Part shown: in pieces, positions 9,144-18,305 of the stretch
How the letters are laid out: each line of letters opens with the position of its first letter
Numbering within the stretch: position 1 is the first letter of the stretch
From: an uncultured Pelagibacteraceae bacterium
GTDB taxonomy: Bacteria > Pseudomonadota > Alphaproteobacteria > Pelagibacterales > Pelagibacteraceae
DNA: 64,000 nt
NCBI GenBank assembly: GCA_902571975.1
Contig: CACGED010000002.1
Coordinates: 62,001-126,000, forward strand
Direction of reading: 5' to 3'
The notes under the pieces: generated by a model
Told to the model about the DNA's origin: nothing
Seen by the model: the letters and a program-made list of their open reading frames with translations, nothing else
Databases searched by the model: none
Program-made: the position numbers and the translations under genes

Positions 9144-10004
9144 ATGATTAAAAAACACTTAGAGAATTATATAAATTTAGCAAAAAAACATGATGAAAAT
9201 CTTCAATTTAGTATTGCTGATATTGGTGCTCATCCTTATGAACTTAAAGAAGAACCATATCATATGTTTCTAGATCATTTTCCTGGCTCGAAAGTATTTG
9301 CATTTGATATCGATGAGCATGAATGCAAAAAATTAAACAGTAATGCAAAAGAAGGTTTAAAATTTTATCCTTATGCCCTTGGAAAAAAAAACGAAAAAAG
9401 ACTATTTTATGAGACTAATCATCCGATGTGTAGCTCATTGTATGAACCTGACACTGATATGATGAAATTATATAATGCTCTAGAGAATGCATATCTTAAA
9501 AAAACTTATGAAATAGAAACTATTACATTGGACAAATTCATCAAAGACGAAAAAATTGAAGATTTAGATTTTATAAAAATAGATATTCAAGGTGGAGAGC
9601 TTGACGTTTTAGAGGGTGCAGTCACAGTTTTAAGTAAAATTATTGCTGTGGTATCTGAAGTTGAATTTGTACAAATTTATAAAAAACAACCGTTATTTGG
9701 AGATGTTAATACTTTTTTGACTAATCAAAATATGATGTTTTATAAATTTTTAGGTTTATCTGGTAGGACGATGAGACCTACCATAATAAAAGATATTCTT
9801 TATGCTAGTCAGCATATGTGGTCAGATGCATTATTTATAAAGAAATTTGAAGAGATAAGAAAATTAACCTCTTCAAAATTGCTTAAACTATCAATAATAG
9901 CAGCTATTTATGGGAGTCCAGATATATCTTTTAACTGTTTTAAAATATTTGATGAAATAAACAACACAAATTTAACAAAAGAATTAGTAAAATTATCCTC
10001 ATGA
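9144..10004 (+). CDS. FkbM family methyltransferase
   Basis: A 286-residue SAM-dependent methyltransferase. Motif I is SIADIGAHPYE near residues 23-33, the acidic strand end is VFAFDIDEHE near 51, and the FkbM post-motif is DFIKIDIQGGELDVLEGA near 143-160. FkbM enzymes methylate sugars or lipid-linked glycans; the substrate here is unknown. A roughly 75-residue C-terminal helical tail follows the fold. It lies between aroE and coaE, which are adjacent in related genomes, so it looks like a lineage-specific insertion placed in frame with the operon (12 bp after aroE, 4-bp overlap with coaE). Confidence 0.82.
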   Translation: MIKKHLENYINLAKKHDENLQFSIADIGAHPYELKEEPYHMFLDHFPGSKVFAFDIDEHECKKLNSNAKEGLKFYPYALGKKNEKRLFYETNHPMCSSLYEPDTDMMKLYNALENAYLKKTYEIETITLDKFIKDEKIEDLDFIKIDIQGGELDVLEGAVTVLSKIIAVVSEVEFVQIYKKQPLFGDVNTFLTNQNMMFYKFLGLSGRTMRPTIIKDILYASQHMWSDALFIKKFEEIRKLTSSKLLKLSIIAAIYGSPDISFNCFKIFDEINNTNLTKELVKLSS

Positions 10005-10594
10005 TTGTTTTGGGCATATTAGGTGAAATAGGTGCAGGTAAAAGTTTTGTTGCAAAGCAATTTGGTTGTCCTGTTTTTAATGCAGATTATGAAGTAAACG
10101 AAATTTATAATAAGGATAAAATTTCTTTTAAAAAAATAAAAGCTGCACTTCCTAAATTCATCAAATCATTTCCTATTAATAAAGCTGAATTAAGTAATGC
10201 ATTATTATCAAATAAAAGAAATCTCAAAAAAATTATAAAAATAGTTCATCCAGTTGTAAGAAAAAAAATGGATATATTTTTAAAAAAAAATGAAAGTAAG
10301 AAGATGGTAATATTAGATATTCCACTTTTAATTGAAAATAAATTAAATAAAAAAAGCCATATTTTAATTTTCGTAAATACTAAGCGTTTGTTAATTAATT
10401 CAAGGCTCAAAAAAAGAAAAAACTACAACAAAAAAATTCTTCAAAATCTTAGGAAAAACCAAGTTTCTACGAATAAAAAAAAAAAATTAGCTGATTATAT
10501 TATCGATAATAATTTTTCTCCTAATATAATAAAAAAAAAAATTAGATTATTAAAAAAAAAAATTATACATGAAAGAAATAGTTCTAGATACTGA
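10001..10594 (+). CDS. coaE: Dephospho-CoA kinase
   Basis: A 197-residue P-loop kinase for the last step of CoA synthesis. The Walker A loop is LGEIGAGKSFVAKQFG (residues 6-21), the lid precedes VHPVVRKKM near 83, and VILDIPLLIENK near 102-113 is the conserved core. The C-terminal third is extremely lysine- and asparagine-rich, in line with the AT bias. The 3' end overlaps dnaQ by 26 bp in another frame, a long overlap by local standards. Confidence 0.92.
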   Translation: MIVLGILGEIGAGKSFVAKQFGCPVFNADYEVNEIYNKDKISFKKIKAALPKFIKSFPINKAELSNALLSNKRNLKKIIKIVHPVVRKKMDIFLKKNESKKMVILDIPLLIENKLNKKSHILIFVNTKRLLINSRLKKRKNYNKKILQNLRKNQVSTNKKKKLADYIIDNNFSPNIIKKKIRLLKKKIIHERNSSRY

Positions 10595-11234
10595 GACAAC
10601 GGGATTGTCTATAAGAGATGGCCATCGTATCGTTGAAATTGGATGTATAGAGCTTGATAATTTAATACCCTCTAAAAACATATTTCATTTTTATTTAAAT
10701 CCAGAAAGGAAAGTGTCTGATAAAGCTTTTGAGGTTCATGGATACTCTGATGAATTTTTATCAACCAAGCAGAAATTCGTTGAAATTGCTGATGATTTTC
10801 TAAATTTTATCAAAGATAAAAAAATTATAATTCATAATGCCGAATTTGATATTGGTCATCTCAATAATGAATTAGCTTTAATAGGAAAGCAAAAAATTAA
10901 CAATGCGAATGTTATTGATACATTAGAATTGGCAAGAAATAAGTTTCCAGGATCTGGTATTAGTCTTGATGCTTTATGCAAGAGATTTCGCATAGATAAT
11001 TCTAAAAGAGAAAAACATACTGCTCTTATTGACTGTGAGTTACTTGCAAGAGTCTATATAAATTTAATAGACCAAAAAGAACCCACCCTAGATTTATCAG
11101 ACAATAATGAGAGTAAAATTTCCTCATTAAATGGTCAGTCAGATTATTATAAAAAAGTTATTTTACCAACTGAACAAGAATTATCAAACCACAAAGAATT
11201 TCTTAAAAAAAACTTAAAAAAAAATTTTTTTTAA
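10569..11234 (+). CDS. dnaQ: DNA polymerase III epsilon subunit (3'-5' exonuclease)
   Basis: A 221-residue DEDDh proofreading exonuclease. ExoI is VLDTETTGLSIRDGHR (Asp7, Glu9), ExoII is IIHNAEFDIGHLN near residues 91-103, and ExoIII is KHTALIDCELLARVY near 154-168 with the catalytic His and Asp. The tail after residue 180 should bind the polymerase alpha subunit. It starts inside coaE. Its TAA shares the tetranucleotide TTAA (11231-11234) with the stop of the convergent secB. Confidence 0.95.
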   Translation: MKEIVLDTETTGLSIRDGHRIVEIGCIELDNLIPSKNIFHFYLNPERKVSDKAFEVHGYSDEFLSTKQKFVEIADDFLNFIKDKKIIIHNAEFDIGHLNNELALIGKQKINNANVIDTLELARNKFPGSGISLDALCKRFRIDNSKREKHTALIDCELLARVYINLIDQKEPTLDLSDNNESKISSLNGQSDYYKKVILPTEQELSNHKEFLKKNLKKNFF

Positions 11235-11653
11235 CTTAATCTTTTTTTATAAAGTTCCTCAAAATCAATTTTTTTCTCAAATTGTAAATTTGGTAGACCT
11301 GACTCTCTGAGTATAGTTAAAAATTTTTGTTCTAATTCTGGGTATATTTTAGTTGGGGTATCACATAGAACTATCTTTTCTAATTCAGTTTTATTAATTT
11401 GCGGATCTAATATATCGATTACTGTTGCATATTTAATCTGAAATATACCTTTATCTATTTTCTTATTTGGATTTTCGTAACTTAATGTTGTTAAAACTTC
11501 TATCATTTTTTTTTTTAAAGGTTTTGATTTTAAACCAACAGTCATTTTATAATCTGGAATAGTATTCCTTATGGTAACCAAAGCTTCTGGACTAGCAATT
11601 TCAACTGACAAATCTTGAATATAACTTATTATTATTTTATATTTATCTTCCAT
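11231..11653 (-). CDS. secB: Protein-export chaperone SecB
   Basis: A 140-residue SecB-like protein: YIQDLSVEIASPEAL near residues 10-24 corresponds to the first strand (YIKDLSFENPNAP in better-known members), and ILCDTPT-like VLCDTPTKIYPELEQKFL near 105-122 to the conserved C-terminal part. SecB keeps secretory precursors unfolded and hands them to SecA. It is quite divergent and ends soon after the last helix. The start overlaps fxsA by 11 bp on the same strand. Confidence 0.85.
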   Translation of the reverse strand: MEDKYKIIISYIQDLSVEIASPEALVTIRNTIPDYKMTVGLKSKPLKKKMIEVLTTLSYENPNKKIDKGIFQIKYATVIDILDPQINKTELEKIVLCDTPTKIYPELEQKFLTILRESGLPNLQFEKKIDFEELYKKRLS

Positions 11654-12065
11654 CTTTATCTTCTATATCCTCATACTCACCTTCAACAAGATTATTTTCT
11701 TTTGGTTTTTTCTTTGATGAATATTTTTTTGAGTATTTTTTAAGTATTATTTTTCTTGTAACTGGAAAGACTAGTAAAATCCCAATTATGTCAGTTGCAA
11801 ATCCAGGAAGTATTAAAAGCAAAGCTGCAAACGCAATTGCAGCTCCAGAGACGATTTCATACAGAGGAACTTCATTTTTGACTAATTGAGACATGCCTGA
11901 ACGCAAGGTATTAAATCCCTCATATCTCGCATACCAAATTCCAACAACTGCTGTAGTAAGTATAAGCAAAATAGTGTTTAAAGCTCCTATTTGTGAGCCA
12001 ACTTTAATGAATAAGTATATTTCGATTAGAGGGATCCCTAAAATAAGAATTATTGCTGTGTTCAT
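11643..12065 (-). CDS. fxsA: FxsA family membrane protein
   Basis: A 140-residue inner-membrane protein with three or four hydrophobic helices (about residues 3-20, 26-44 and 72-100) and a highly charged C-terminal tail. It starts NTAIILILGIPLIEIYLFIK and contains WYARYEGFNTLRSG near 44-57, the conserved FxsA core. FxsA modulates F-exclusion of phage T7 in E. coli; its normal role is unclear. It precedes secB in alphaproteobacteria, as here, and diverges from the Tim44-domain gene. Confidence 0.85.
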   Translation of the reverse strand: MNTAIILILGIPLIEIYLFIKVGSQIGALNTILLILTTAVVGIWYARYEGFNTLRSGMSQLVKNEVPLYEIVSGAAIAFAALLLILPGFATDIIGILLVFPVTRKIILKKYSKKYSSKKKPKENNLVEGEYEDIEDKDGR

Positions 12066-12123
12066 TTGTCTATAATGTAAATTGCAGGTTGAAATTAATC
12101 AACATAGTAAATATTATCATATT

Positions 12124-12714
12124 ATGAGCTACAGCTTTGAATACATCGATATAATACTATTAGCAATGATCGCAGGATTTATATTTCTAAGATTAAGAGG
12201 GATTTTAGGGAAAAAAACCGGATTTGAGGAAAATATTAATTCTAGTTTTCCTCACGAGGAGGCCCCAGAGACAAAAAATTCTCCCATTTTGAATGCTGAA
12301 ACTTTTGATGATGCAGCAAAAAAAGATTTCTTAAATGGCGCTAAAATTGCTTATGAAAGTATTATTACTAGTTTTTCAAAAGGAGATTTAAAATCAATAA
12401 AAAATCTTTTAGCAAAAAATGTCTATGACCAATTTGATGAGGCTATCAAAGATAAAAAAGCAAGAAATGTTACCTCAGAAACTACATTTATAGGCATTAA
12501 TTCCGCAGAGATAAAAGAGCATAATCAAAATAAAAATATGCTTGAAGTAAGTGTTGAATTTGTGAGTGAAATTATATCTTGCATTAAAGATAAAGATAAT
12601 AAAATTATTTCAGGCGATGCTCAAAAAGTTAAAAAAGTATTAGATACTTGGAAATTTACAAAAGATAGTGCCTCAAAAAATCCTAACTGGTTAATCGTAG
12701 ACACTCAAGCTTAG
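12124..12714 (+). CDS. Tim44-like domain protein
   Basis: I start this at the ATG at 12124 (196 residues) rather than at an upstream TTG at 12082, because MSYSFEYIDIILLAMIAG then gives the usual N-terminal membrane anchor, followed by FIFLRLRGILGKKTG and an acidic linker. Residues 70-196 form the Tim44/Tim44-like domain (FLNGAKIAYESIITSFSKGD; final WKFTKD...NPNWLIVDTQA). Bacterial members (TimA) are membrane-associated proteins of uncertain role related to mitochondrial Tim44. The usual neighbour mltA, a lytic transglycosylase, is missing between this gene and the Smr gene. Confidence 0.85.
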   Translation: MSYSFEYIDIILLAMIAGFIFLRLRGILGKKTGFEENINSSFPHEEAPETKNSPILNAETFDDAAKKDFLNGAKIAYESIITSFSKGDLKSIKNLLAKNVYDQFDEAIKDKKARNVTSETTFIGINSAEIKEHNQNKNMLEVSVEFVSEIISCIKDKDNKIISGDAQKVKKVLDTWKFTKDSASKNPNWLIVDTQA

Positions 12715-13131
12715 TTGATTAAAAAAATATCAGATAAAGATAAACAGGATTGGCAAAATTTCTTAAATAGTTCTGACAAACTAGAAAATAAAGATCAAAG
12801 AATTTCTTTAAAACCTAAAAAATATATTGAAAGATCTATTGATTTGCACGGTTATACATTAGATGAAGCAAATCAAAAGATGAATTCTTATATAGAAGAA
12901 TGTTTTATTAACGGAGTTAATAAAATTAATGTCATCACAGGAAAGGGTTTAAGATCAAAAAATTTAAATGATCCATATCAATCTAATAATTTAAGTATAT
13001 TAAAATACTCAGTTCCTAATTTTATTAAAGGTAGTGATCATTTAATGAGTAAAATTATAAGTATTGATTTTGACGCTGTTGAAAATCCATCAGTTGGAAA
13101 TTTTGATGTTTTTTTAAAAAAAAGAAAGTAA
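12715..13131 (+). CDS. Smr domain protein
   Basis: A 138-residue protein with a basic N-terminal segment and a C-terminal Smr (small MutS-related) domain: RSIDLHGYTLDEA near residues 40-52 and NVITGKGLRSKN near 77-88, the LDLHG and TGKG hallmarks. The start is a TTG exactly one base after the Tim44 gene's TAG; no ATG fits without losing conserved residues. Smr domains are nicking nucleases or RNA endonucleases in characterised proteins; here the function is unknown. Convergent with hslU, 3 bp apart. Confidence 0.85.
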   Translation: MIKKISDKDKQDWQNFLNSSDKLENKDQRISLKPKKYIERSIDLHGYTLDEANQKMNSYIEECFINGVNKINVITGKGLRSKNLNDPYQSNNLSILKYSVPNFIKGSDHLMSKIISIDFDAVENPSVGNFDVFLKKRK

Positions 13132-13134
13132 TAA

Positions 13135-14505
13135 TTACAAAATAAATTTTGATAAATCTGCGTCCTTAACAAGTTCGCCAATATTTTTCTTAATATATTC
13201 TGAGTCTATACTGATTTTTTCACCCGCTCTATCAGTTGCTGTAAAACTAATTTCATCTAAAACTCTTTCAATTATGGTATGCAGTCTTCTAGCACCAATA
13301 TTTTCAACTGTTGTGTTTACTTCGCTTGCAATTGTTGCAATTGTATCAATCCCATCTTCAGTAAATTCTAAATCAACGTTTTCTGTCTTAAGTAAAGCTT
13401 TGTATTGTTTGATTAAACTATTATCTGGCTCTTTTAAAATTCGCTTAAAATCCTCACTATTCAATGCATCTAGCTCGACCCTAATTGGTAGTCTTCCTTG
13501 AAGTTCAGGTAAAAGATCTGATGGTTTTGCTAATTGAAAAGCCCCAGATGCTATAAACAATATGTGGTCTGTTTTAATTGGACCATATTTAGTACTTACT
13601 GTTGTCCCTTCTATTAAAGGAAGCAGATCCCTTTGGACACCTTCTCTTGATACATCGCCGCCAACTCTATCAGTTCGTGCTGAAATTTTATCTATCTCAT
13701 CTAAAAATACGATACCGTTGTTTTCTGTTGTGTTTTTTGCTGATTTTATAATTTTATCTTGTTCGATTAACTTATCAGCTTCTTCGTTAAGTAATATCTC
13801 ATGAGATTCTTTTACTGACATTTTCTTCTTCTTAGCTTTTTGGCCCATAGATTTACCAAGCATGTCTGAAATATTTATCATTCCAACATTTGCACCAGGC
13901 ATACCAGGAATTTCAAATGATGGCATTCCACTATTACTCTCAGTAACAGCTACCTCAATTTCGTTATTATCTAAATCACCATCTCTTAATCTTTTTCTAA
14001 AACTTTCTCTTGTTGCTACACTTGCTTTATTGCCAACAATTGCATCAAGAACTCTATCCTCTGCTAGTTTTTGTGCTTTTGAGTGAACTTCTTTTCTTTT
14101 TTTCACTTTTTCCATTGCAATAGCAATTTCCAAAAGATCTCTAATTATTTGTTCAACATCTCTTCCAACGTAACCTACTTCAGTAAATCTTGTAGCTTCA
14201 ACTTTTACAAATGGTGCTTCAGCTAATTTTGACAATCTTCTAGATATTTCTGTCTTACCAACACCCGTTGGTCCCATCATTAAAATATTTTTTGGAAGAA
14301 CTTCATCTTTCATATCACCTTCTAAAGCTTGTCTTCTCCATCTATTCCTTAAAGCAATTGCAACAGCTCTCTTTGCATTATTTTGTCCGACAACAAATCT
14401 ATCTAGTTCAGAAACTATTTCTCTTGGAGTTAATGAGTTTTGAATACTATTTTTTTCTTTTTTTACTTTGGTGTTTGGTAGTGTTGTGACGTTTGATTTT
14501 TCCAT
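13135..14505 (-). CDS. hslU: ATP-dependent protease ATPase subunit HslU
   Basis: A 456-residue AAA+ unfoldase of the HslUV (ClpYQ) protease. Features: [20 protein letters not shown] near 27-46; Walker [12 protein letters not shown] near 71; GYVGRDVE near 107 (pore loop); a variable I domain (residues 125-245); Walker [13 protein letters not shown] near 264; and the C-terminal tail ending LSKFIL, which docks into HslV. It lies one base downstream of hslV on the same strand. Confidence 0.97.
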   Translation of the reverse strand: MEKSNVTTLPNTKVKKEKNSIQNSLTPREIVSELDRFVVGQNNAKRAVAIALRNRWRRQALEGDMKDEVLPKNILMMGPTGVGKTEISRRLSKLAEAPFVKVEATRFTEVGYVGRDVEQIIRDLLEIAIAMEKVKKRKEVHSKAQKLAEDRVLDAIVGNKASVATRESFRKRLRDGDLDNNEIEVAVTESNSGMPSFEIPGMPGANVGMINISDMLGKSMGQKAKKKKMSVKESHEILLNEEADKLIEQDKIIKSAKNTTENNGIVFLDEIDKISARTDRVGGDVSREGVQRDLLPLIEGTTVSTKYGPIKTDHILFIASGAFQLAKPSDLLPELQGRLPIRVELDALNSEDFKRILKEPDNSLIKQYKALLKTENVDLEFTEDGIDTIATIASEVNTTVENIGARRLHTIIERVLDEISFTATDRAGEKISIDSEYIKKNIGELVKDADLSKFIL

Positions 14506-14506
14506 A

Positions 14507-15022
14507 TTAAATTTTCTCTATATTTAAGTTATCATTTGTGAAAACACATATTTCAGATGCAACTTTAATTGCTTTTTTTGCAATTTCTTCTGCGGATAAA
14601 TCAGTATCCATTAATACTTTTGCTGAAGCCAATGCATAATTTCCACCAGAACCTATTCCAATAACGTCTCCCTCGGGCTCTAAAACATCACCAGTTCCTG
14701 AAATAATAAAACTATTTTCTTTGTCACCAACTGCCATTAAGGCTTCTAATCTTCTTAAATACTTATCTGTACGCCAATCTTTAGCTAATTCAACAGCTGC
14801 TCTTGCTAGATTTCCAGCATGTTTTTCTAGTTTAGACTCTAATCTTTCAAATAATGTTAGGGCATCTGCTGTAGATCCAGCAAAACCTGCGATCACATTT
14901 CTTTTCTCAATCTTACGAACTTTGTTTGCAGTTTTCTTAATTACTGTATTTCCCATACTAACTTGGCCATCTCCAGCAACTACTACTTCATTGTTTTTTC
15001 TTACTAATACTATTGTTGTCAT
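14507..15022 (-). CDS. hslV: ATP-dependent protease peptidase subunit HslV
   Basis: A 171-residue proteasome-like N-terminal nucleophile peptidase. The sequence begins [10 protein letters not shown], so removal of Met1 exposes the catalytic threonine. [16 protein letters not shown] near 14-29, with its lysine, and [15 protein letters not shown] near 123-137 are conserved. It forms the proteolytic core with HslU. The gene diverges from hisB across 91 bp, the same arrangement as in other alphaproteobacteria. Confidence 0.97.
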   Translation of the reverse strand: MTTIVLVRKNNEVVVAGDGQVSMGNTVIKKTANKVRKIEKRNVIAGFAGSTADALTLFERLESKLEKHAGNLARAAVELAKDWRTDKYLRRLEALMAVGDKENSFIISGTGDVLEPEGDVIGIGSGGNYALASAKVLMDTDLSAEEIAKKAIKVASEICVFTNDNLNIEKI

Positions 15023-15113
15023 GGATTATAGATGGATACTAAATCTTATAGTTCAAGACCAAGCCTAGAATTATTGCCATAATTGAATAATAGATATATA
15101 CCTTTTTCAAACT

Positions 15114-15704
15114 ATGAAACGTAAAGCCAAAATAAGTAGAAAAACAAAAGAGACTAACATCAGTGTTGATTTAAACATTGATGGTAAGGGTAAGTACAAA
15201 GTTGACACAGGTATAGGATTTTTAGATCACATGCTTGAGCAATTATCGAAACACTCATCAATGGATATGAATATTAAAGCCAAAGGTGATACTCACATTG
15301 ATCTTCACCACACAACTGAAGATACGGGAATAGCAATTGGTGAATGTTTGAAAAAAGCATCTAAAAAATTTGTAGGTATTAAAAGATATGCTCATGCAAT
15401 GATACCAATGGATGAAACATTAACCAGAGTTGCAATTGATGTATCAAACAGACCTTATTTAATTTGGAAAGTAAAATTGAAAGTAGAAAAATTAGGTGAG
15501 ATGGACACAGAATTATTTAAAGAATGGTTCCAAGCTTTTTCCCAAGCTGCTGGAATTACTTTGCACATTGAAAACATCTATGGTGATAACAGTCACCACA
15601 TAATCGAATCCTGCTTTAAAGGATTAGCTAGATCATTAAGGGCTGCTTTAGAAATGGATCCAAGAAATAAAACTACAATACCTTCTACAAAAGGTTCTTT
15701 ATAA
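15114..15704 (+). CDS. hisB: Imidazoleglycerol-phosphate dehydratase
   Basis: A 196-residue single-function HisB (no phosphatase domain) catalysing the dehydration step of histidine synthesis. Metal-binding motifs: [13 protein letters not shown] near residues 37-49, [14 protein letters not shown] near 64-77, and [19 protein letters not shown] near 158-176, then the C-terminal STKGSL. It opens the plus-strand his operon and lies 5 bp before hisH. Confidence 0.97.
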   Translation: MKRKAKISRKTKETNISVDLNIDGKGKYKVDTGIGFLDHMLEQLSKHSSMDMNIKAKGDTHIDLHHTTEDTGIAIGECLKKASKKFVGIKRYAHAMIPMDETLTRVAIDVSNRPYLIWKVKLKVEKLGEMDTELFKEWFQAFSQAAGITLHIENIYGDNSHHIIESCFKGLARSLRAALEMDPRNKTTIPSTKGSL

Positions 15705-15709
15705 ATTTA

Positions 15710-16336
15710 ATGAATGTCACAATTGTTGACTACAATTCAGGCAATATAAGTTCTGTAATAAATTCGTTTAAAGAAGTTGCAAAAGATAAAGTAAATATTG
15801 AAGTAACAGCAGATCTTACAACCATAAAAACTAGCGACAAAGTTGTATTACCTGGGCAAGGATCTTTTAAAAGTTGTATTGATGGTCTTAATAATATTAA
15901 TGGTTTGATTGACACATTAAATGAATTTGTAATTCAAAATAAAAAACCACTTCTTGGAATTTGTGTTGGGCTTCAAATGTTTGCAGATATTGGTTATGAA
16001 GAAACAGAGACTAAAGGCTTAGGATGGATTTCTGGAAAAGTCTCAAAAATTGATAACCAAGGCGGAAAATTTAAGCTGCCACACATCGGCTGGAACGAAA
16101 TCAATATAATGAAAGAAAGTAAGATTTTTAAAGGCATAGAAAATAATTCTCATATGTACTTTGTTCACAGTTATGAATTTGTACCTGAGGATAAATCCGT
16201 AATTTCAGCAACAACTGATTATTCATCTAATGTTGTTTGTGCTGCTGAAAAAGAAAACATATTTGGCACCCAGTTTCACCCTGAAAAGAGTGATAAAATT
16301 GGACTAAAAATAATTGATAACTTTATTAAACTTTAG
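15710..16336 (+). CDS. hisH: Imidazole glycerol phosphate synthase, glutamine amidotransferase subunit
   Basis: A 208-residue class I glutaminase that feeds ammonia to HisF. It has VDYNSGNISSV near residue 5, the nucleophile cysteine in LLGICVGLQMF near 81-91, and the catalytic His-Glu in GTQFHPEKS near 185-193. It is followed after 3 bp by a secreted protein gene and only then by hisA. Confidence 0.96.
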   Translation: MNVTIVDYNSGNISSVINSFKEVAKDKVNIEVTADLTTIKTSDKVVLPGQGSFKSCIDGLNNINGLIDTLNEFVIQNKKPLLGICVGLQMFADIGYEETETKGLGWISGKVSKIDNQGGKFKLPHIGWNEINIMKESKIFKGIENNSHMYFVHSYEFVPEDKSVISATTDYSSNVVCAAEKENIFGTQFHPEKSDKIGLKIIDNFIKL

Positions 16337-16339
16337 AAA

Positions 16340-16771
16340 ATGAAAAAATTTTTAATTTCAATATTATTTTTATTAATTTCTAATAATTTATTTGCAAAGC
16401 CAATCTATTTAGAATGTATAGATGATGAACCAATATATGATAATGAAGATCAATACACATATTTATCAGTTGATTTAGGAAAGAAAAAATTTGGAGTAGT
16501 TGGCACAAAGACCATTCTAAAAGGTGAATGTTTAATTGGAAAATGTGAGAGCGTAGAATTATATAATAGAGATATGCCTTTTATTAGCGAAGATTACGAA
16601 TATTTAAAAATTGGTGAAGAAGAAAAAAATTACATTACATTGAATAAACAAACCGGAGGTGTTGTTTGGTATTCATATTATTGGGAAGAAATAGGTTCAA
16701 CAAACACTTTTAAACAAATTGATAATTGGGGCTATTATTCATGTAAGGCAACTAAAGAACTTCCCTTTTAA
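16340..16771 (+). CDS. Small secreted protein of unknown function
   Basis: A 143-residue protein with a clear signal peptide (MKKFLISILFLLISNNLFA, cleavage likely after Ala19). The mature part is about 124 residues, acidic, with cysteines in LECIDD, GECLIGKCES and YYSCKAT that could form two disulfides in the periplasm. I recognise no family. It sits inside the histidine operon between hisH and hisA, where other alphaproteobacteria carry a different short gene, so co-transcription with his genes is likely but says little about its function. Confidence 0.75.
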   Translation: MKKFLISILFLLISNNLFAKPIYLECIDDEPIYDNEDQYTYLSVDLGKKKFGVVGTKTILKGECLIGKCESVELYNRDMPFISEDYEYLKIGEEEKNYITLNKQTGGVVWYSYYWEEIGSTNTFKQIDNWGYYSCKATKELPF

Positions 16772-16834
16772 ATGGTTGAAGCAATAATTATTATCGAATT
16801 AGCTGCTTTATTTTGGTATTTTGCAAATAAATGA
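16772..16834 (+). CDS. Candidate 20-residue micro-ORF filling the gap before hisA
   Basis: The reading frame starts at the base after the previous gene's TAA and ends in a TGA that overlaps the hisA ATG (ATGA). The peptide is [20 protein letters not shown], strongly hydrophobic with a helical pattern. Because it fills the gap exactly and would couple translation into hisA, it may be a translated leader or a tiny membrane peptide. There is no homology evidence, so it may also be coincidence. Confidence 0.45.
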   Translation: MVEAIIIIELAALFWYFANK

Positions 16835-17556
16835 AAATATTTCCAGCAATAGATATTAAAGATAAAAAGTGCGTGAGGTTAGTTAAAGGAGACTTTGATA
16901 ATAAAACTGAATATGACATGTCTCCAGTTGAACAAGCTGGTAAATATAATGACCATGGTTTCAAAAACTTACACATAGTTGATTTGGATGGAGCATTAAC
17001 AGGAGAGACTGTAAACATTGATATTATCGAGGAAATTGTTGGTAAATTTGATCTTAAAATTGAAATAGGTGGAGGCGTAAGAAACTTTGAAAGTATTCAA
17101 AAATATACCGATGCAGGAGTTGAGAAAGTTATTTTAGGTAGTGCAGCAATAAAAGACAAAGAATTTTTAAAAGAAGCTTGTCAAAAATTTCCTGGAAAAA
17201 TTGCTTTAGGTCTAGATGCTAAAGATGGATATTTATCCTTATCTGGCTGGAAAGAAAATTCAAACTTAAAAACTTTAGATTTTTTAAAAGACGTAAATGA
17301 TTATGGGGCAAGTAGATTAATTTATACAGATATTAATAGAGATGGCATGAAGCTAAGCCCTAATTTTGATGAAACAGAAAATGTAGCTAATAATTCAAAT
17401 TGTCCAGTGATTATTTCTGGAGGAGTTTCTTCAATTAATGATGTTAGAAAAGCAAAAGAAATAGGAAATAAAAATATTGAAGGTATTATAGTTGGTAAAG
17501 CTATATATGATGGTGATATTAAATTGGAGGAGCTTGCAAAAGAAATAGATGCTTAA
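16831..17556 (+). CDS. hisA: Phosphoribosylformimino-AICAR ribotide isomerase
   Basis: A 241-residue TIM barrel. It starts [20 protein letters not shown] with the catalytic Asp8. [11 protein letters not shown] near 82 and [14 protein letters not shown] near 196 are the two phosphate-binding loops, and [10 protein letters not shown] near 165 carries the second catalytic Asp. It isomerises ProFAR to PRFAR in histidine synthesis. It overlaps hisF by 8 bp. Confidence 0.97.
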   Translation: MKIFPAIDIKDKKCVRLVKGDFDNKTEYDMSPVEQAGKYNDHGFKNLHIVDLDGALTGETVNIDIIEEIVGKFDLKIEIGGGVRNFESIQKYTDAGVEKVILGSAAIKDKEFLKEACQKFPGKIALGLDAKDGYLSLSGWKENSNLKTLDFLKDVNDYGASRLIYTDINRDGMKLSPNFDETENVANNSNCPVIISGGVSSINDVRKAKEIGNKNIEGIIVGKAIYDGDIKLEELAKEIDA

Positions 17557-18304
17557 AAATAGAATAATACCTTGCTTAGATGTTAAAAATGGAAGAGTTG
17601 TAAAAGGTATCAACTTTGTTGATTTACAAGATGCAGGAGACCCAGTGGAGCAAGCTAAAATTTATAGTGATGGTGGTGCAGATGAAATTTGTTTTTTAGA
17701 TATTACAGCCTCAAATGAAAATAGAGATACTATTTATGATGTAGTTAAAGATACTTCTAAAAAATGTTTTGTACCTTTAACAGTTGGTGGTGGAGTTAGA
17801 AGTGTGGATGATATTAGTAAACTTTTAAACTGCGGGGCAGATAAAGTTTCAATTAATACAGCTGCAGTACAAAATGCTGATGTTGTAGTTCAAAGTTCAA
17901 AAAAATTTGGATCCCAATGCATAGTTGTTGCTATAGATGCTAAGAAGAGCGGAGAGAAATGGGAAGTTTTTACCCACGGAGGTAGAAATAATACTGGAAT
18001 TGATGCTTTAGAGTTTGCAAAGAAGATGGAAGAGAGTGGCGCAGGTGAGTTGTTGGTCACCTCAATGGATAGAGATGGTACTCAGGTGGGCTATGACATA
18101 GATTTGATGTTTAAAATTTCATCTATGGTAAACATACCCACAATAGCATCAGGAGGAGTTGGAAATCTTGATCATTTAGTCGATGGCATTAAATTAGGCA
18201 ATGCCAGCGCTGTTTTAGCAGCATCCATATTTCACTATGGAAAATATTCTGTGAAGGAAGCTAAAGAATATTTGGACTCAAAAGGAATACCTGTTAGGAT
18301 TTGA
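17549..18304 (+). CDS. hisF: Imidazole glycerol phosphate synthase, cyclase subunit
   Basis: A 251-residue TIM barrel, partner of HisH. It starts [19 protein letters not shown] with catalytic Asp11. [15 protein letters not shown] near 81, [12 protein letters not shown] near 171-182 with the second catalytic Asp, and [12 protein letters not shown] near 199 are conserved. It makes imidazole glycerol phosphate and AICAR; AICAR then enters purine synthesis via PurH, encoded elsewhere in the window. Confidence 0.97.
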   Translation: MLKNRIIPCLDVKNGRVVKGINFVDLQDAGDPVEQAKIYSDGGADEICFLDITASNENRDTIYDVVKDTSKKCFVPLTVGGGVRSVDDISKLLNCGADKVSINTAAVQNADVVVQSSKKFGSQCIVVAIDAKKSGEKWEVFTHGGRNNTGIDALEFAKKMEESGAGELLVTSMDRDGTQVGYDIDLMFKISSMVNIPTIASGGVGNLDHLVDGIKLGNASAVLAASIFHYGKYSVKEAKEYLDSKGIPVRI

Positions 18305-18305
18305 G

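Noticed and set aside
13274-14489. Several plus-strand frames of 70-80 codons opposite hslU, and similar shadows opposite ftsK, tsaD, rho and acs
   Set aside because: They run antisense to well-conserved genes, have no family resemblance and no spacing signals.
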